A stretch of DNA of 64,000 nt from assembly GCA_000697665.1 (NCBI GenBank), contig KL197716.1, positions 115,682 through 179,681 on the forward strand, written 5' to 3'. Below the pieces are notes generated by a model, which did no database searches, was not told the origin of the DNA, and saw nothing but the letters and a program-made list of their open reading frames with translations. Both the position numbers and the translations under genes were made by a program. This document shows positions 1-11,895 of the stretch, in pieces. The stretch comes from Jaapia argillacea MUCL 33604 (lineage: Eukaryota; Basidiomycota; Agaricomycetes; Jaapiales; Jaapiaceae). The first letter of the stretch is position 1; the number at the start of each line of letters is the position of its first letter.

Positions 1-1340
1 ACTTGAACTAGCTGGCCTTTGGTGAAGATGACTTCCCCTTTGCTCGAATTTAGTACCTTCCTATCGAACCTCGCTTTGCGTTTGACAGCATGTATGACAG
101 CAGCCTCATACCTGTCAAGCCTTTGTTGAGCCACATACGCCATCTGCATGCTGACATCAGCTGGCTTCAGGACCGAAGTACTATCCTCGATGGGAGTTGG
201 TGGCGTGTTGATTACTAGACCCAGTAGCAGCTCCTTTGGTGAGAACTTTAGTGCTGGAAGTATGCGAGAGTTAAGGATGCAGACTGCATCGTCCAGATGA
301 TCAGGCCAGTTCTTTGGGAGACTCTGCCAACCTTGTTCGGTGTCCAAGTCTTCACCGATGTCTGGTGCGCAAAGTCGTTTCAGGACATGCAACAAAAGTT
401 TGTTAGTGCCTTTGCAGAGACCATTGATCCACGGTGAATAGGCTGCAATGACGTGGTGTGTTGTGTTCCACTGCTTACAGAAAGCACGAACTTCCTCATT
501 ATTGAAATGCTTGCCACCATCTGTCATAAAGGTTTCTGAGGCGATGAATGGGTGGAATATCTGAGAGAGACCGTTGATTGTTGTCTTGCCACTTCCTGCG
601 GTCTTGTATTTGAAGGCCCATACATTTTGGGAGTAACAGTCAAGGTAGACACCAAGCGTATGGTACCCTCCCTTGCCAACCAGGAGCGAGAGGTAATCAC
701 CAACAAGCAGCTCAAATGTGTAGCGCCGTGTGATTGGGTTAAGCAATGCATGGAGGTGAGTTCCACCGAAGCTCTTACATTTTGGACAGTCTTTGATACC
801 CACTATGATCAATTCATCAAGACGGGGGCTGTGAATCCTATCGATGAGCACCATTTTGATTGTGTCCCGGTGCCAGTGCCCTCCCTCCAAGTGCTGCTTC
901 CTCACCAGTTCTACCGCCTCTGCCTTTGTAATGCACTCTGTCCGCGAGCGTGCTCTTGTACCTGTACCCCCGTTCACCCTCCATAACCTTCCTTCCTCGA
1001 TCATATACTGGGAGGCCCTGTGTCGTGCACAACGTCGCTCTCGTGCATCCTTCCCTTGGTCAAGTTGCGCCAATGCCTTAATGACCTCAACAAAAAGTGG
1101 CTCCTTCTCAAACCTCACCTGTAGTGCACTCACCTCTGATGATGCATCAATGGAAAATACATCATGCACCAGTCCGGACTCTGCCTCCCAGTCTTCACAA
1201 ATGTCCCACTTGCTACCATCACCTGTGATCCTTGGTATCCCCTCCCACATTCGACTATCAACAGCTCAAATGATGTCACATAGAGGTCCTTCTATTTTGG
1301 AATACCCCTTGATGAGGTCGCGGAAATGCCCTGTGATCAT
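1..1340 (-). CDS. E1 integrase region of pol (fossil)
   Basis: Minus-strand translation gives an integrase: a zinc-binding His/Cys region ending in CPKCKSFG, then a core with GDYLSLLVGKGG and TDGGKHFNNEEVRAFC, then a C-terminal tail rich in basic residues that leaves the window at base 1. The integrase would join element DNA to the host chromosome. It continues directly from the reverse transcriptase part at 8.03 kb, the two being separated only by the inserted Plavaka element. Fossil state. Confidence 0.75.
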
Positions 1341-1354
1341 CTGAGAAAAATCGG

Positions 1355-1645
1355 GTCGCTATGGGTGCCTGTGTAGCCTCCATAGTGCTGGTAGCACCAT
1401 AGGGAGGGTCCTATTTATGGTCTTCCCATAGCGGCCACCACCGCTATTGTAGACCACCATAGCAGGGGTGATCTTCCATAGTATTCCATAGCACCATATC
1501 AAGGCCACGCGTAATTCATAGCGACTTGCCCAGTTCAACAACGATCGATAGTCACGTCTGGCATACAATAGGTGGACCGAGTTGTCATAGGGGTACCAAG
1601 CAGCGAGGGTGGACCAGTAGCGTTTTGTAGGTCTTGACTTGGTGT
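1355..1645. repeat. Left subterminal CTATGG/CCATAG motif cluster of the Plavaka element
   Basis: In under 300 bases the hexamer CTATGG or its complement CCATAG, or a one-base variant, appears about ten times (for example near 1360, 1378, 1397, 1428, 1458, 1475 and 1486). Such subterminal arrays are the transposase-binding zones of CACTA-like elements. No gene is seen here. Confidence 0.6.
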
Positions 1646-1864
1646 GGTAGTCATTGGTGTCGTGGGTAGGGGTACCGAGTCCCAAGCGTCGCCGATAGAA
1701 ACAGTTCTTGTACAGACCAACTGTAGACCCACCCCAAATGTCCCAAGCTATTGTTGCATTGTCGATTTAGCCATGGGCTCATACAGGGCCATCCGCACAG
1801 ATAGAAATGATAGGGTAAAAATTGATAGTTTTGAGGCATGAAATACAGTACAATTCAATACAAT

Positions 1865-3749
1865 TCAACTTCCTACGTTCGCCTCCAACGCCGCCCAATC
1901 TACATCATCATAATCGTCGCCGTCATTGGTGTCCTTGATCTCCTCGTTTCCCGCATGGGTCCTGGTAAATATAAGATTAGTCCGAGCAGGAGCACTGACA
2001 ACGAAAACGTACCAAGCATCCTTGAAGAGAGACCGCAGAAGCTTGTCCCAGAAGAGCGGTGCCTTCGATTTGTTGCTCTCGAGGTTCTTGAGGTGGCGCT
2101 CATACACGGGTCGGTACTCATCCTCTGAAAACTGGTTCACATTGGCCTTAAAGACCCCATCTTCCCAATCTCTGAGTGCACATTCCACCTACAGAAAGTG
2201 GTTATATGATATCAGACGAAGCTCGGAATCATATAAAAATACCCACGGCAGTTGTGACTAAAGCCAGCATTGGGATCGGGATAGGGTTGAAGGTTTGGGG
2301 GTAAACGAGACCGTCAGCTTGAGTTGACCTCTTGCGTTTCTTGAACCATTGCTGTGCAATGAGCTCGGCAAAGATGGGATGCTCGTAGAGGCCCACCCGC
2401 TACCGTATGACAGACAGATCAGTCACGACTCTGACAGGCAATGAAGGAAGGATGAAACATACTTTGACGGGCTCACTGAAAGTAAAAGAAGACTTGTTGA
2501 GGAGTGCGCTGATCTTCTTCTTGATCTCGATCGAATCGGCCTTGCTTGAAATGTCGTATGCACTGGGGACAAGAGATTGGGCTTTGGTTTTGATTTCCCC
2601 TTGGAGCTGTGATGTATGCGAACCAACCTGCAGGATATTAGAGTAGGAGTGGGTAGACAAGCAGAATAACTCACAATCTTCTCGATGGCATTTGCATATG
2701 TTGCATCCTCTAATCGAGTCTCATAAGTCCCCCGCTTCAGCTCTGCACAGGCCCTTGCAAAACTTCCCTTGCTATGCGTGGTTATCTCGTCTTTGCTGGG
2801 AAACCCCTCCTCAGTTGCGACGTACACATGGAAAATCGTGTTGGCTCGCTTGATAAGTGCACGTGTGCCGGGAGACTGTTCACCCATGTTCGGCCCTTCT
2901 TTCTTGCCATTACTCTGGGAAGGTGCACTGGACGGAGAAGTCAGGGACGAAGGAGGGAAAGGGGAAGTGGGATGCGAGGAGGAAATGCGGGACGAGTTCC
3001 GATGCGATGGAGGTCCGGCTGGCGAAGACTGTCGGCGTCGTTTCAGCCTATTGGGAACAATCTTCTTGGGGCTGGAGGTGGCAAACTGGATTCCATTCAG
3101 AAGACAATCACAGATAACATGGTTAAACTCACATTTGGGGTGTCTCAACCCTTGCGAACTTGGCGGGCAACGAACGCCTGGAATTCATTGGGGTCATCGT
3201 CCTCCGTTTGACTGGAGTCGACATCTGGTAGCTAGATTGGGATCCGTAATCAAAACTGATGAAGATAGACTCACCAGCTCTTGGTCGTTTCTTGCGTTGA
3301 GTTCGACCACGGTTGTCCTCTTCGCCACTCAAGACCAACTGGAATTCATCGTCAGCGCCGGGATCTGCCACCGCAGTCTCATCACCATTCTCATCGCCAC
3401 TGCCATCGCCACTACCATTCCCTGCTCCTCCCGACTTCGCTAGCTTCTCGCGCTGCTCTTGGATCTTCCTCTGTTTTGCTTGCCACTCCTTCTCTTGTCT
3501 CGCTGCCTCGGCTTTATCCGCTCGTTCGAGGTCGCGTTTCGCTACAAGATGGTCAGGTCGACCTGCAGAAATGTACAATCCCGCCTCACCTGCTGCTGCT
3601 CGCTCCTTCTCTTTTCTCTTTTCCTTCTGGATATCCACACTGACCTGCCGAAGGTCAACATGCCGAGTCGAGGACTGACGAGTGGAGACTCTCTGTTCTC
3701 GAGGGGTTGGCGACTCCGACTCAGATCGTTGTTGAAAGCGGGTGGACAT
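1865..3749 (-). CDS. DUF6532-like protein gene carried by the Plavaka element
   Basis: A spliced minus-strand gene starting MSTRFQQRSESESPTPREQ (start at 3749). The N-terminal part is low complexity: a charged stretch rich in Arg/Lys/Glu/Gln that may form a coiled coil, then a Gly/Asp-rich acidic linker and a Ser/Pro-rich segment. The C-terminal part (about 2.9-1.9 kb) contains GSFARACAELKRGTYETRLE, YANAIEKI, GEIKTKAQSLVPSAYDI and a final SLFKDAW, the pattern I associate with the agaricomycete family DUF6532, of unknown function. The last intron (GTACGT..CAG) joins W to an acidic tail ending LEANVGS. One middle exon border near 3130-3170 is unresolved. It lies head to head with the transposase gene, so it may be the second gene of the transposon rather than a host gene. 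Confidence 0.55.
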
Positions 3750-4583
3750 AGCAGTAGAAATTAGTGATGGTTGCAATGAGTTGGAAGTTTTGGTTGAGGT
3801 GAGGCCTGTGCCCTCTTCCTTTATTTATATTGTTACACGAGTCCACAAGTAATGTGGACTCCATTGTTCTTTCAGTCAGCCGCGGCAGCCACAAAGTCCA
3901 CCCCACTAACCCCTTGTCAAAGCTCTCCCAACAAGCTCCCTCCCCTTCAATATGGATTCCGAACTTTCCCAGCTCCTCAGGGAACTCAAGGTATGCCTTC
4001 CAGAGTAGATTTGGGACATCGATTGAAGGGTTTCTAGCTCTCTCCACTGCCCACAGCTATCCCCTGTGATAACCCTGAAACCGGTGCTCACACGGGAAAC
4101 CAGCTGGCACACTCTACGTGTAGAGTCTGTTACTTGATGGACGGACAATGCTGCACCCCAACCGAGCATACTGTTTCCACTACACCGGCTAGTGGGAATT
4201 CCTCGATGTAAGTCGCTTATCGCCTTGAGCTGAACCTCAGTTCTAATATCCTCAAGGCTTACTTCAACAACCTCCCTCAGCACTTAATCTGCGATGATAA
4301 TCTCGAGTTGATCTTTTCCCCCCTCCTTTACCTCGTACTTGTAGATCTATTGAACCCCTTGTCTGTAATCTGAATGTGCTTAGTGGCTAATGTATCACAA
4401 CTGGCAAATCTTATTTTTGTTGTTCATCTGAGAGGCTTCAATCGAATTCCGCCAATGGAGACCACTGCTTGAGATTTGCATTGTAATGTGGCGCCGATTC
4501 ACCACCAACAACTTTCTATTGTCCCATCTACACACGTTCTCCTTGTCTTCTGCTGCGATCACGTCTGCTCAGGCTTTGCTACA
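3750..4583. promoter_or_regulatory. Shared upstream region between the two Plavaka genes
   Basis: About 830 bases separate the two divergent start codons. A possible TATA-like stretch (TTTATTTATATTG) lies near 3819-3831 on the side of the minus-strand gene. I found no repeat or further gene. A bidirectional promoter is an inference from the layout. Confidence 0.35.
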
Positions 4584-7500
4584 ATGACACACCCTCACAT
4601 CTGTGAATCCTGCAACAAGGGTTTCAAACGTTCTAGTGATCTAAATCGGCATCAGGCTCAGGCTGCCTGGTGTCGATGGCTCATTGAAGATCGACAGAGA
4701 CTTCCACCTGCAGTTGTCCCCAATTACGAGGAATTAAGCGATGGCGAAGAGGACCCACTCTGGAACATCGATGGGGATGTCTCCTCAGATCCATTACCGT
4801 CCCCTGATGCTGATGACTTCGTCTCTCATGAATCACTGTCTGGGGACAATCGTGGTGCCGTTGATACCAATCCATCCAATCTGCCTCCTCGAACACACAC
4901 AAACCTCCATACAACCGAGCAACGGGCTCAAATGGAAGAATCTCTTGACGCTGATCCTGTAGTCATCACCAAGTTCCCCGACGCCGGCCGGGTCCATAGA
5001 CGCGATAACCAGACCCACGCAGCATATCAGAAACGGGCGACAAGCAATTCAAACAATCCGTACTACCTGTTTGCGAGCAAGGTCGACTGGGAAATGGCGA
5101 AGTGGGCAACAGAGGACGGCCCTGGGCAAGCCGCATTTATGCGTTTGTTGGCAATTCCTGGAGTGAGTCCATCACCTCCAGTCGTCATCACTCAGTATTG
5201 AATAAGTCCTGTGACAGATATACGAGACACTCGGTCTTTCCTATAAGGACTCCTGATCACTTACTCAGCTTATCGATGAACTGCCTGAGCTCGCACCCTG
5301 GCAAAGATGTATGGTCAGAGCTGAGGGTTTACCTCATGAATACGAGCTGTTCTTTCGTGATCCCATGGATTGTATCAAGGCCCTCTATAGCAACCCAGCC
5401 TTCGTCAAGTATATGATGTATGCTCCAGAGGAGCATTTTGCTGATGCAGGGAAGACCAACCACATCTTCATGGAGGTTATGACCAGCAAGTGGGCATGGA
5501 GAGTACAGGTGAGATTACCAAGTCCTCGTCCCTCAACATTCTCTGACACCATCCACATCATAAAACAGGCAAATCTTCCTGTAGGATCAACATTAGTTCC
5601 TGTAATCCTCAGTTCCGACAAGACAGTCTTGACAATCTTCACTGGCGAAAAGACTGCCTATCCCGTATACATCACTATCAGTAACATCAGCAAGGATCTA
5701 CGTCGCAAACCCTCTTACCGAGCGCAAATATTACTTGGATATCTTCCCACAACAACCCTCGATGGACTGGATCTGACTGATGAGGATGCTCGTCTGGCAC
5801 GACAATGATTATTCCATACGGCGATGGGTACCATTGTAAAGTCTTTGAAGGGTCCTGGGAAAGATGGTGTTGAGCTTACCGGTGGTGATGGCGATGTCAG
5901 GCGCTGTTATCCGATTGTTGCTTGTTACGCTGCAGACTACCCAGAGCAATGTCTCGTAACGTGCACTCGTTATGGTACAACTTGTCTGAAGTGCACAGCT
6001 ACATGGGATGAATTTGGGTCAGGGATTGCGAAGGAGAGGAGGAAGCAGAATGATAGTATTCGAACCCTCAAACATGCTGCTACACTTGGATCCGCTAGTC
6101 GAGCTCAGGAAGCACTCAAAGACTTTGGTCTCAATTTCGTTCTGGAGCCATTCTGGGTTGGGTTACCGTACTGCGACATTCATGTTGCCATCACTCTGGA
6201 CATTCTTCATCAACTCTATCAAGGTGTCATCGAGCATATAAAGTCCTGGCTTCGAAAACTCATTGGCGATGCAGAACTCGATGCTCAATTCAAACGCCTC
6301 CCACCAATGCACGGCCTTCGACATTTCACTGATGGAATCAGTGGTCTTTCAAGGGTTTCTGGGAATGAACACCGAGAAATCTGCAAGCAGATCCTTGGAT
6401 GTGTTTTGAACCACCTGAATGTACCCCACGGTGCGGTTTGAGCTATGCTCGCCATGCTCGACTTCCTCTTCCTTGCTCAATACAAGAGTCACTCCACCGA
6501 GTCCCTTAAGGAGATGAAGGTTGCCCTTGATGATTTTCATGCCGACAAGGAAGTTTTTGTCAACCTCGGGGCTTGCCTTGGTGAACATTTCAACATCCCG
6601 AAGATTCATATGCTGGAGCACTACATCCAGTGTATCGAGCTATTCGGTACCACAGACAATTACAACACGGAGTCGACAGAGCGACTCCATATCGACTATG
6701 CGAAAGAGGCATACCGAGCGACCAATGGCAAAGATTACTTTGAGCAGATGACTGATTGGTTGGAGAGACGCAAGAAGATTGCTGCCTTCGACATCGTCCT
6801 CTGCTGGCAACGAGGAGAAATGCCGGCACCCCGCAAACGAAAATGTCGTCAATGTACTGCTGGACCTCAGCCGCTTGCCAAGACCCCAAACGCAAAGAAT
6901 GTACCATTTTCGGAGCTCAGTCGGGATTATGGTGCCACTCAATTCTCATCTGCCCTCCAGACTTTCGTCACTCAATATAAGGATGGGCCCACCAGTACTC
7001 GACGTCGGCGAGCGAACTCCGACAACCCCCTCCCAGTCTCAACAGTCAATGTCTAGCATCGGGTGAAGTTCGGCATCCCCAATCTTCAGTTTCAGGACGA
7101 GATGCCAGAATTACACAGTGCTCACGCTGTACCAGCACGCCGTGGCAAGAAAGGCCAATTGCCAGCACGATTTGACACGGTTATCGTCAATGAAACTGAT
7201 GATTCGGAGGAGACTGGGATGAAAGGTGATTCTTCCTTCGGCACTGCAAGCTTATTTTGCTGATCCAAGTTGTCGGGCTCATAGGGAAGCGAGTTGGCCA
7301 GATAAGAGTAATCTTCAAACTCTCAGATGATGATGCTTCGCGAATTTTTGGGCCTCATTGCAAACACACTGGGCCACTTGCCTACATCGAATGGTTCTCG
7401 CGGCCACGAAAGCGGGACAAGAATCATCTGATGTTCCCCATCACACGAAGTTATCAGAGCAATGGGGATTGTGATGCAGCTATCATCGAAATCAACATGC

Positions 7501-7640
7501 TGTTCCGCGAGTGTCACTTGTTTCTGAAGTTCGAGCCACGAGTGAATCGAAGTTGGACGAGGGACAATGTCCTTGAGCGTTGTAGTCATTTCTTCGTAAA
7601 TAACTTTGCAGATCCTCACAGCTATCAATGTATTTGGTGA
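4584..7640 (+). pseudogene. Plavaka transposase, broken
   Basis: Begins MTHPHICESCNKGFKRSSDL, a C2H2-like zinc finger (CESC..H) typical of the N-terminus of these transposases. An acidic linker follows, then the conserved core: FFRDPMDCIKALYSNPAF, FMEVMTSKWAWRVQ, VPVILSSDKTVLTIFTGEKT, PVYITISNISKDLRRKPS, CLKCTATWDE, LDILHQLYQGVIEHIKSWL and NTESTERLHIDYAKEAYRA. The C-terminal part at 7.27-7.64 kb (GPLAYIEWFSRPRK, RSWTRDNVLERCSHFFVN) is also a family hallmark. At least two introns (about 5170-5270 and 5509-5568) are visible. In-frame stops lie at 5806-5808 (TGA), 6439-6441 (TGA) and 7054-7056 (TAG). The second fits a CGA-to-TGA change, since an Arg is expected before AMLAMLDFLFLAQY. The family is well recognised; activity of this copy is unlikely. 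Confidence 0.85.
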
Positions 7641-8033
7641 TTGGGGCTAAATAATAATTGTAAAACAGTTGGTGATTGACGATGACCAGGGCCCCTTCCC
7701 CTTCGTTTTCAATCGCTGTCAATTGTTACGATGCGCGGTGATACCTATGCGATATTATCCCGTCCCCGTAACTCTTATGGACTCTACATGAATCTATGGC
7801 AAAGCACCAGACACTATGATTACTATGGTCCCTCGACTTGTGCTATGTGCTGCTATAGACACTTTGGAACTGCTATCACGCACTATGGATAAGGCACCCT
7901 CTTACCCACCACAACCGAAACCCTGCTCAACCACACAACTGCTATCAAGGACCTATAGCGCTATTGAGTCTCCTGGCCTGTGTGTACTGTCTCATAGTCT
8001 CAAGGAACTCTATGTGTAACTAAGTTTTTTCAG
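7641..8033. repeat. Right subterminal region of the Plavaka element
   Basis: No gene. The CTATGG-like motif recurs (CTATGC, CTATGGCA, CTATGATTACTATGG, CTATGTG, CTATAGAC, CTATGGAT, CTATAGCG, CTATGTGT) up to the right inverted repeat, mirroring the left end. Confidence 0.6.
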
Positions 8034-9562
8034 ATGATGCTGAGGAATGAACAAAGATTAAGGGCATCTTGAGGTTGCCTCCAATCAACAATAGCAGTGA
8101 GCTTTGCTAGATCAGGTGTGACTCCTTGGGGTCCGACCGTTGCACCTGCAAAAATCCCCTCGGTAACAAAGAACTCAGATTTTGTTGCCAAAAGAGATAG
8201 TCCCCTCTCCCGAACTCGAGTCAGAATCAGCCTGAGTTTTGACATCATCTCCTCAAACTCATCAGCAGCAGTACCTCCGTCGTCAACAAAGAGTTCGAGA
8301 ATGTCTTGAGAGAGTAAATCGTGGAGATGTGTTGCTGTCATGTGTGCGAAAGTCGAGGGGGCGCCGGTGAGGCTGAAAGGCATTTTGGCATACCAGAAAT
8401 AACCTTGACCCTCAACATAGAATGCAGTATATGGTCAAGCAGCTTCGTCAACAGTGACGGCGTAGAAACCGGACGCGAAATCGAACAATGAGACCCTGCG
8501 GTGCCCACTAAGGCATTGTTGCTTTGCTTGAATGTCTCCCTGGGGCATTGGGGCAATCTCCGTGACTTTGTTGATCTCGCTATAGTTCTGGCAGATTCTC
8601 CATTTTGGTTCGGACTTCTGGGCTTTGGCCTCTGCCATGATATCCAGCTGAGGAGGTAAGTCAAAACGGGGTTCGAGTCCATTTTCTATGCATTGGTCAT
8701 TGATTCGATGCTGTAGTTCCTCCAGAGATAGCCTGGAGCCTTCATGAGCCTTCTGTGCTAATGTTGTCGGTGAGACACATTTTACTTGGCCAGGTTCACA
8801 TGCTTCAATAACCCCAGCAGCTAACATCTCGTCAATCTTCTTGTTCAGGTACTGCCGTTGCGGTGGTGTTAGCGGGCGCTGGTGGACACGCCGGCTGAAT
8901 GATGCATTCTCTGGGATGTCCAGTTTGTGGATCGCACCTTCCACACTGGTAACCTCGCTGACAGATAAGGCAAAGCAGTCTGCGTGCTCCCAAAGAAGCT
9001 CCATGACTTGGCCAAATTGCTCTGCTGATAGATCAGACCCAATCGTGATGGCTTCCAGCATAGCTTCGATCCGATGGGGATTGAATGGGTCTGTTTTCCT
9101 AGTGTAGATGTTGCTATCTGATGCCAGCCCTTCGACAAGTACTTCCTCACCGGCATCCGCAAAATTGGTGTCTTTGTCATGCATGATGTAGCAGATGGGT
9201 GCTTCAGTTTGTATGTCTGTCTCCATGATATCAGCAGTGGTTATGACTGTGGTATCGCTAGCTGATGGTAAAACTTCCCTCAAGGGGAGTTTGACACTCC
9301 CCATTTCGCATCCTTGCTTTTCGATTCCTTCAGATCCATTTGTCATTCTTTTGATCTCCCTTTGTTCTCGCCTCACAGTATTTCGCCATTGCCTCCTTCT
9401 CACATCACATCCTCCTGTGATTTGTGCCTTGTTCATGGTTCTCATAATGATGTTTGGTATAACCGATGCTATTTGGGCTTTCAAGGGGTTAGATCGTTCC
9501 AAAGTATCTGATAAGTGGTTCTGGTCAACTCGCCTCAAGGGGGTTGCATCAACCCCCATCAA
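8034..9562 (-). CDS. E1 reverse transcriptase region of pol (fossil)
   Basis: Minus-strand pol segment with the Ty3-type RT landmarks in order: LNKKIDEMLAAGVIEACEPG (thumb-proximal entry), WRICQNYSEINKVT, VSLFDFASGFYAVTVDE, MPFSLTGAPSTFAHM and the active-site box LFVDDG. The protein ends at the Plavaka insertion and resumes on its far side. RT copies element RNA into DNA in virus-like particles. Fossil; broken. Confidence 0.8.
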
Positions 9563-9568
9563 AGTATC

Positions 9569-10177
9569 TCACTTTTCGACATCTGTCACAAGGGTAGCTC
9601 TGTCCTTTGGTGTTGCATCTCGTTGACAATTTTGGCTTCTCAGAACAGCCGTACACTTGTCTCCTTTCACGGTAATCTCGTCGGCTGCGTAATCGTGGAC
9701 AGCCTGAAACTTCTGCAAGAGAGGTTTACCAAACAGGAACGACCATCCTGCACCCTTGAACACTTCAAACTCTCCCCTCACACACACACCTTCCAACTCG
9801 ACCTCTCCTTCCCACTTCGCGATTGCCAAAACGACTGTCCCATCAGCCATCCTTAGGCACCTTGTGGAAGGTGACCAGTTTCCGAGTCTGTGCTTCACCC
9901 TATGAAAGACTGTCTCGCACATCGCTGCTACCATGGCTCCATCGTCGAATAGTGCATTCACCCTCACAACTTCACCATGTAACCCCTTAAGCAGAACCCT
10001 ATGAATGAAGGGTATACCAGCTGAATCTCTCACTTTCCGTCTCGCAATGCTCTCAGGATCCAATGAATACACGCCAACGACATCGATTGGATAAGTCTTC
10101 ACTGATACATCAGGAACGATGGATTGTTCTACTGGTTCTGTGGGGTAAGATCGTACGTCCCTGGATGGTACCGCCAC
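9569..10177 (-). CDS. E1 aspartic protease region (fossil)
   Basis: A 202-residue minus-strand reading with a retropepsin-like core: VNALFDDGAMVAAMC, where the usual DTGA/DSGA box has become DDGA, and later FLFGKPLLQKFQAVHDY. This enzyme cuts the Gag-Pol polyprotein. It lies between gag and RT, as expected for Ty3 elements. Confidence 0.65.
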   Translation of the reverse strand: MAVPSRDVRSYPTEPVEQSIVPDVSVKTYPIDVVGVYSLDPESIARRKVRDSAGIPFIHRVLLKGLHGEVVRVNALFDDGAMVAAMCETVFHRVKHRLGNWSPSTRCLRMADGTVVLAIAKWEGEVELEGVCVRGEFEVFKGAGWSFLFGKPLLQKFQAVHDYAADEITVKGDKCTAVLRSQNCQRDATPKDRATLVTDVEK

Positions 10178-10236
10178 GCATCCAGGGACCTCTGCATCCG
10201 TATGATCAAATGAAACTAGGGCCGTCTCGCCACTCT

Positions 10237-11895
10237 CTATGCTGACGGCCCTTCCGCTTTTCCCTGGTCCAAAGCCCCTTCATACTGATTGACATATTCA
10301 TTATACTCTTCAAACTCAGGTAATACGAGATTCACCCATACCGCGCTATGACGGAACGGACCTAAGTGGTGCCCACAGATGCGACGCCAGGCAGTCTCCT
10401 TGGGGTTCAGCCACTGTTCACGTAGAGCGGGACAGTTGTTCGAAGGGTGCCCATGGGTCGCACAGCGGTAGCACTCGCCAGTGCATATGCCTGCGGTTCC
10501 TGGGTAGAGGGGGTATGGCTTGGTGTGGTCGATGCAGGTTTGTAAACCATACTGACGTGCCCATTCCTTTCTCTGCAACTCATAGGCGGCAAGGCCCACT
10601 TCAGTATCTGGGTGGTGAGGAAGCTCGTCCAGCCATGTGCGAAGGACTGTTTTTTCCGCTTCGGTGGGCTTGGCAGGGTAGGCAAGGGGGACCTGAGTGG
10701 TGCGTCGTAATGGAGGTGCTGGGATGGTTGCTTGACGATATGGAGCTATCTGTGATATGTTGGGTCGCCTGGCGATATTGGAGTTCTGGCAAGGTGGGGG
10801 GGTTGGGGAACTTGGGGGGTTAAGGGATGTCTGTGCAAGCCTGGTATGGATTGTAGCGGTGGGTGATTCGAGGAGCCTGATGTGCTCTTCCATCAGCTTC
10901 TCTCGATCTGCCTCTTCTTCAATTCTCTTCGCACCATCCTTGATATACTCTATCTCAATGTCCTTTACAGCTTGCGTAAAGACTGTCCAGTCAGCATGAT
11001 TTGAGGAGACTTCGTCCTTGATGACGTCAGGTAGATCTCGCTGTACCGCTGCGATGTAGGTCTTGGTTCCGCTGATTTTCCCCCCAACTGCAAGCTTGAA
11101 TATCTTGTTCGCCCACGCAACATGACTCCAAGCCTCTATTCCAGCCACCTCAACTTTCTTTCCCAAATCTTCCTTCTTCAACTTCAGCGCCATCAGTTCT
11201 TCAACATACTCTTCCTCCCCTTTGACAACGGCCTTGACTTCAGGCCATCTACGCAAAAAAGCGGCCTCCAACGTAGCCCAGGTTAATAAGTCAGCTGGAA
11301 CTAAGGCCTTGTACCATTGGTCAGCCACACTACCCGCGTAGAGGAAGTGTTTAAAGATAGATAGTCGCTTGGTGTCGTTGGCTTCCATCGTGAAGCGGAA
11401 AAAAGCATGAATGAAATTCTCGCCACTTTCTGCTGAGTCGTCCTCACCTCTGAAAGGTTCCAATGCGGTGGAAGCCATGCGAGTTTGTCTCGCCTGTAGC
11501 TGACTTCGAGGGGGGTGAGCCAGTTGTTGCAGTGGGAGTACAATTGTCGGGATGGGCGCAGATGAAGTCAGTGGTGATGACTGATCAAAAGGATCTTCGA
11601 TATTGAATGTATCAGGGGTAAGGCCTCGGAATGACTGAGCTGGGGATGTTGAGAGCGAAGAGATACTGGAGGCGGGAAGCGAAGATACGGGGGTTGATAA
11701 AGTCGTTGAGCTCCGACTGCGAGCTATAAATTGACCCTGTGCGTTACGATTTCTGTACCTTCCTCTTGACGTGTCTGCAGCCAGTATGACTGCCGGAGTT
11801 GTCCTTGAGGCGTATCCTCGAGGACTGAAGACTAAAAACTTGACACATGTAGACCTAAGACTGTAAGAGACTCCTGATTCCGAAGATGAATACAC
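10237..11895 (-). CDS. E1 gag-like protein (fossil)
   Basis: A 552-residue minus-strand reading. The middle has a retrotransposon-gag fold pattern (NFIHAFFRFTMEANDTKRL, WATLEAAFLRRWPEVKAV), the C-terminal third carries one CCHC zinc knuckle (CYRCATHGHPSNNC). N-terminal Ser/Pro-rich tail. The role is the particle shell and RNA packaging. It reads as the best-preserved part of E1. The start may be the internal MASTALEPFRGEDD rather than the first Met. Confidence 0.75.
   Translation of the reverse strand: MYSSSESGVSYSLRSTCVKFLVFSPRGYASRTTPAVILAADTSRGRYRNRNAQGQFIARSRSSTTLSTPVSSLPASSISSLSTSPAQSFRGLTPDTFNIEDPFDQSSPLTSSAPIPTIVLPLQQLAHPPRSQLQARQTRMASTALEPFRGEDDSAESGENFIHAFFRFTMEANDTKRLSIFKHFLYAGSVADQWYKALVPADLLTWATLEAAFLRRWPEVKAVVKGEEEYVEELMALKLKKEDLGKKVEVAGIEAWSHVAWANKIFKLAVGGKISGTKTYIAAVQRDLPDVIKDEVSSNHADWTVFTQAVKDIEIEYIKDGAKRIEEEADREKLMEEHIRLLESPTATIHTRLAQTSLNPPSSPTPPPCQNSNIARRPNISQIAPYRQATIPAPPLRRTTQVPLAYPAKPTEAEKTVLRTWLDELPHHPDTEVGLAAYELQRKEWARQYGLQTCIDHTKPYPLYPGTAGICTGECYRCATHGHPSNNCPALREQWLNPKETAWRRICGHHLGPFRHSAVWVNLVLPEFEEYNEYVNQYEGALDQGKAEGPSA

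Larger units (their letters stand above)
1341..8033. mobile_element. Plavaka-type (CACTA/KDZ-like) DNA transposon carrying two divergent genes
   Basis: A 6.7 kb element inserted in the pol gene of E1. Its ends are short imperfect inverted repeats (CTGAGAAAAA at the left, TTTTTTCAG at the right), flanked by ATCAT and ATGAT, which may be a 5-bp target duplication with one change. Both subterminal zones carry many CTATGG/CCATAG motifs. Inside are a minus-strand gene of DUF6532-like type (1.87-3.75 kb) and a plus-strand transposase gene (4.58-7.64 kb), reading away from each other. The transposase is broken, so the copy is probably not autonomous. The exact terminus is uncertain by a few bases. 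Confidence 0.75.

Noticed and set aside
2769-3443. 224-codon plus-strand frame
   Set aside because: Antisense shadow of the DUF6532-like gene, which has domain support and introns on the minus strand.
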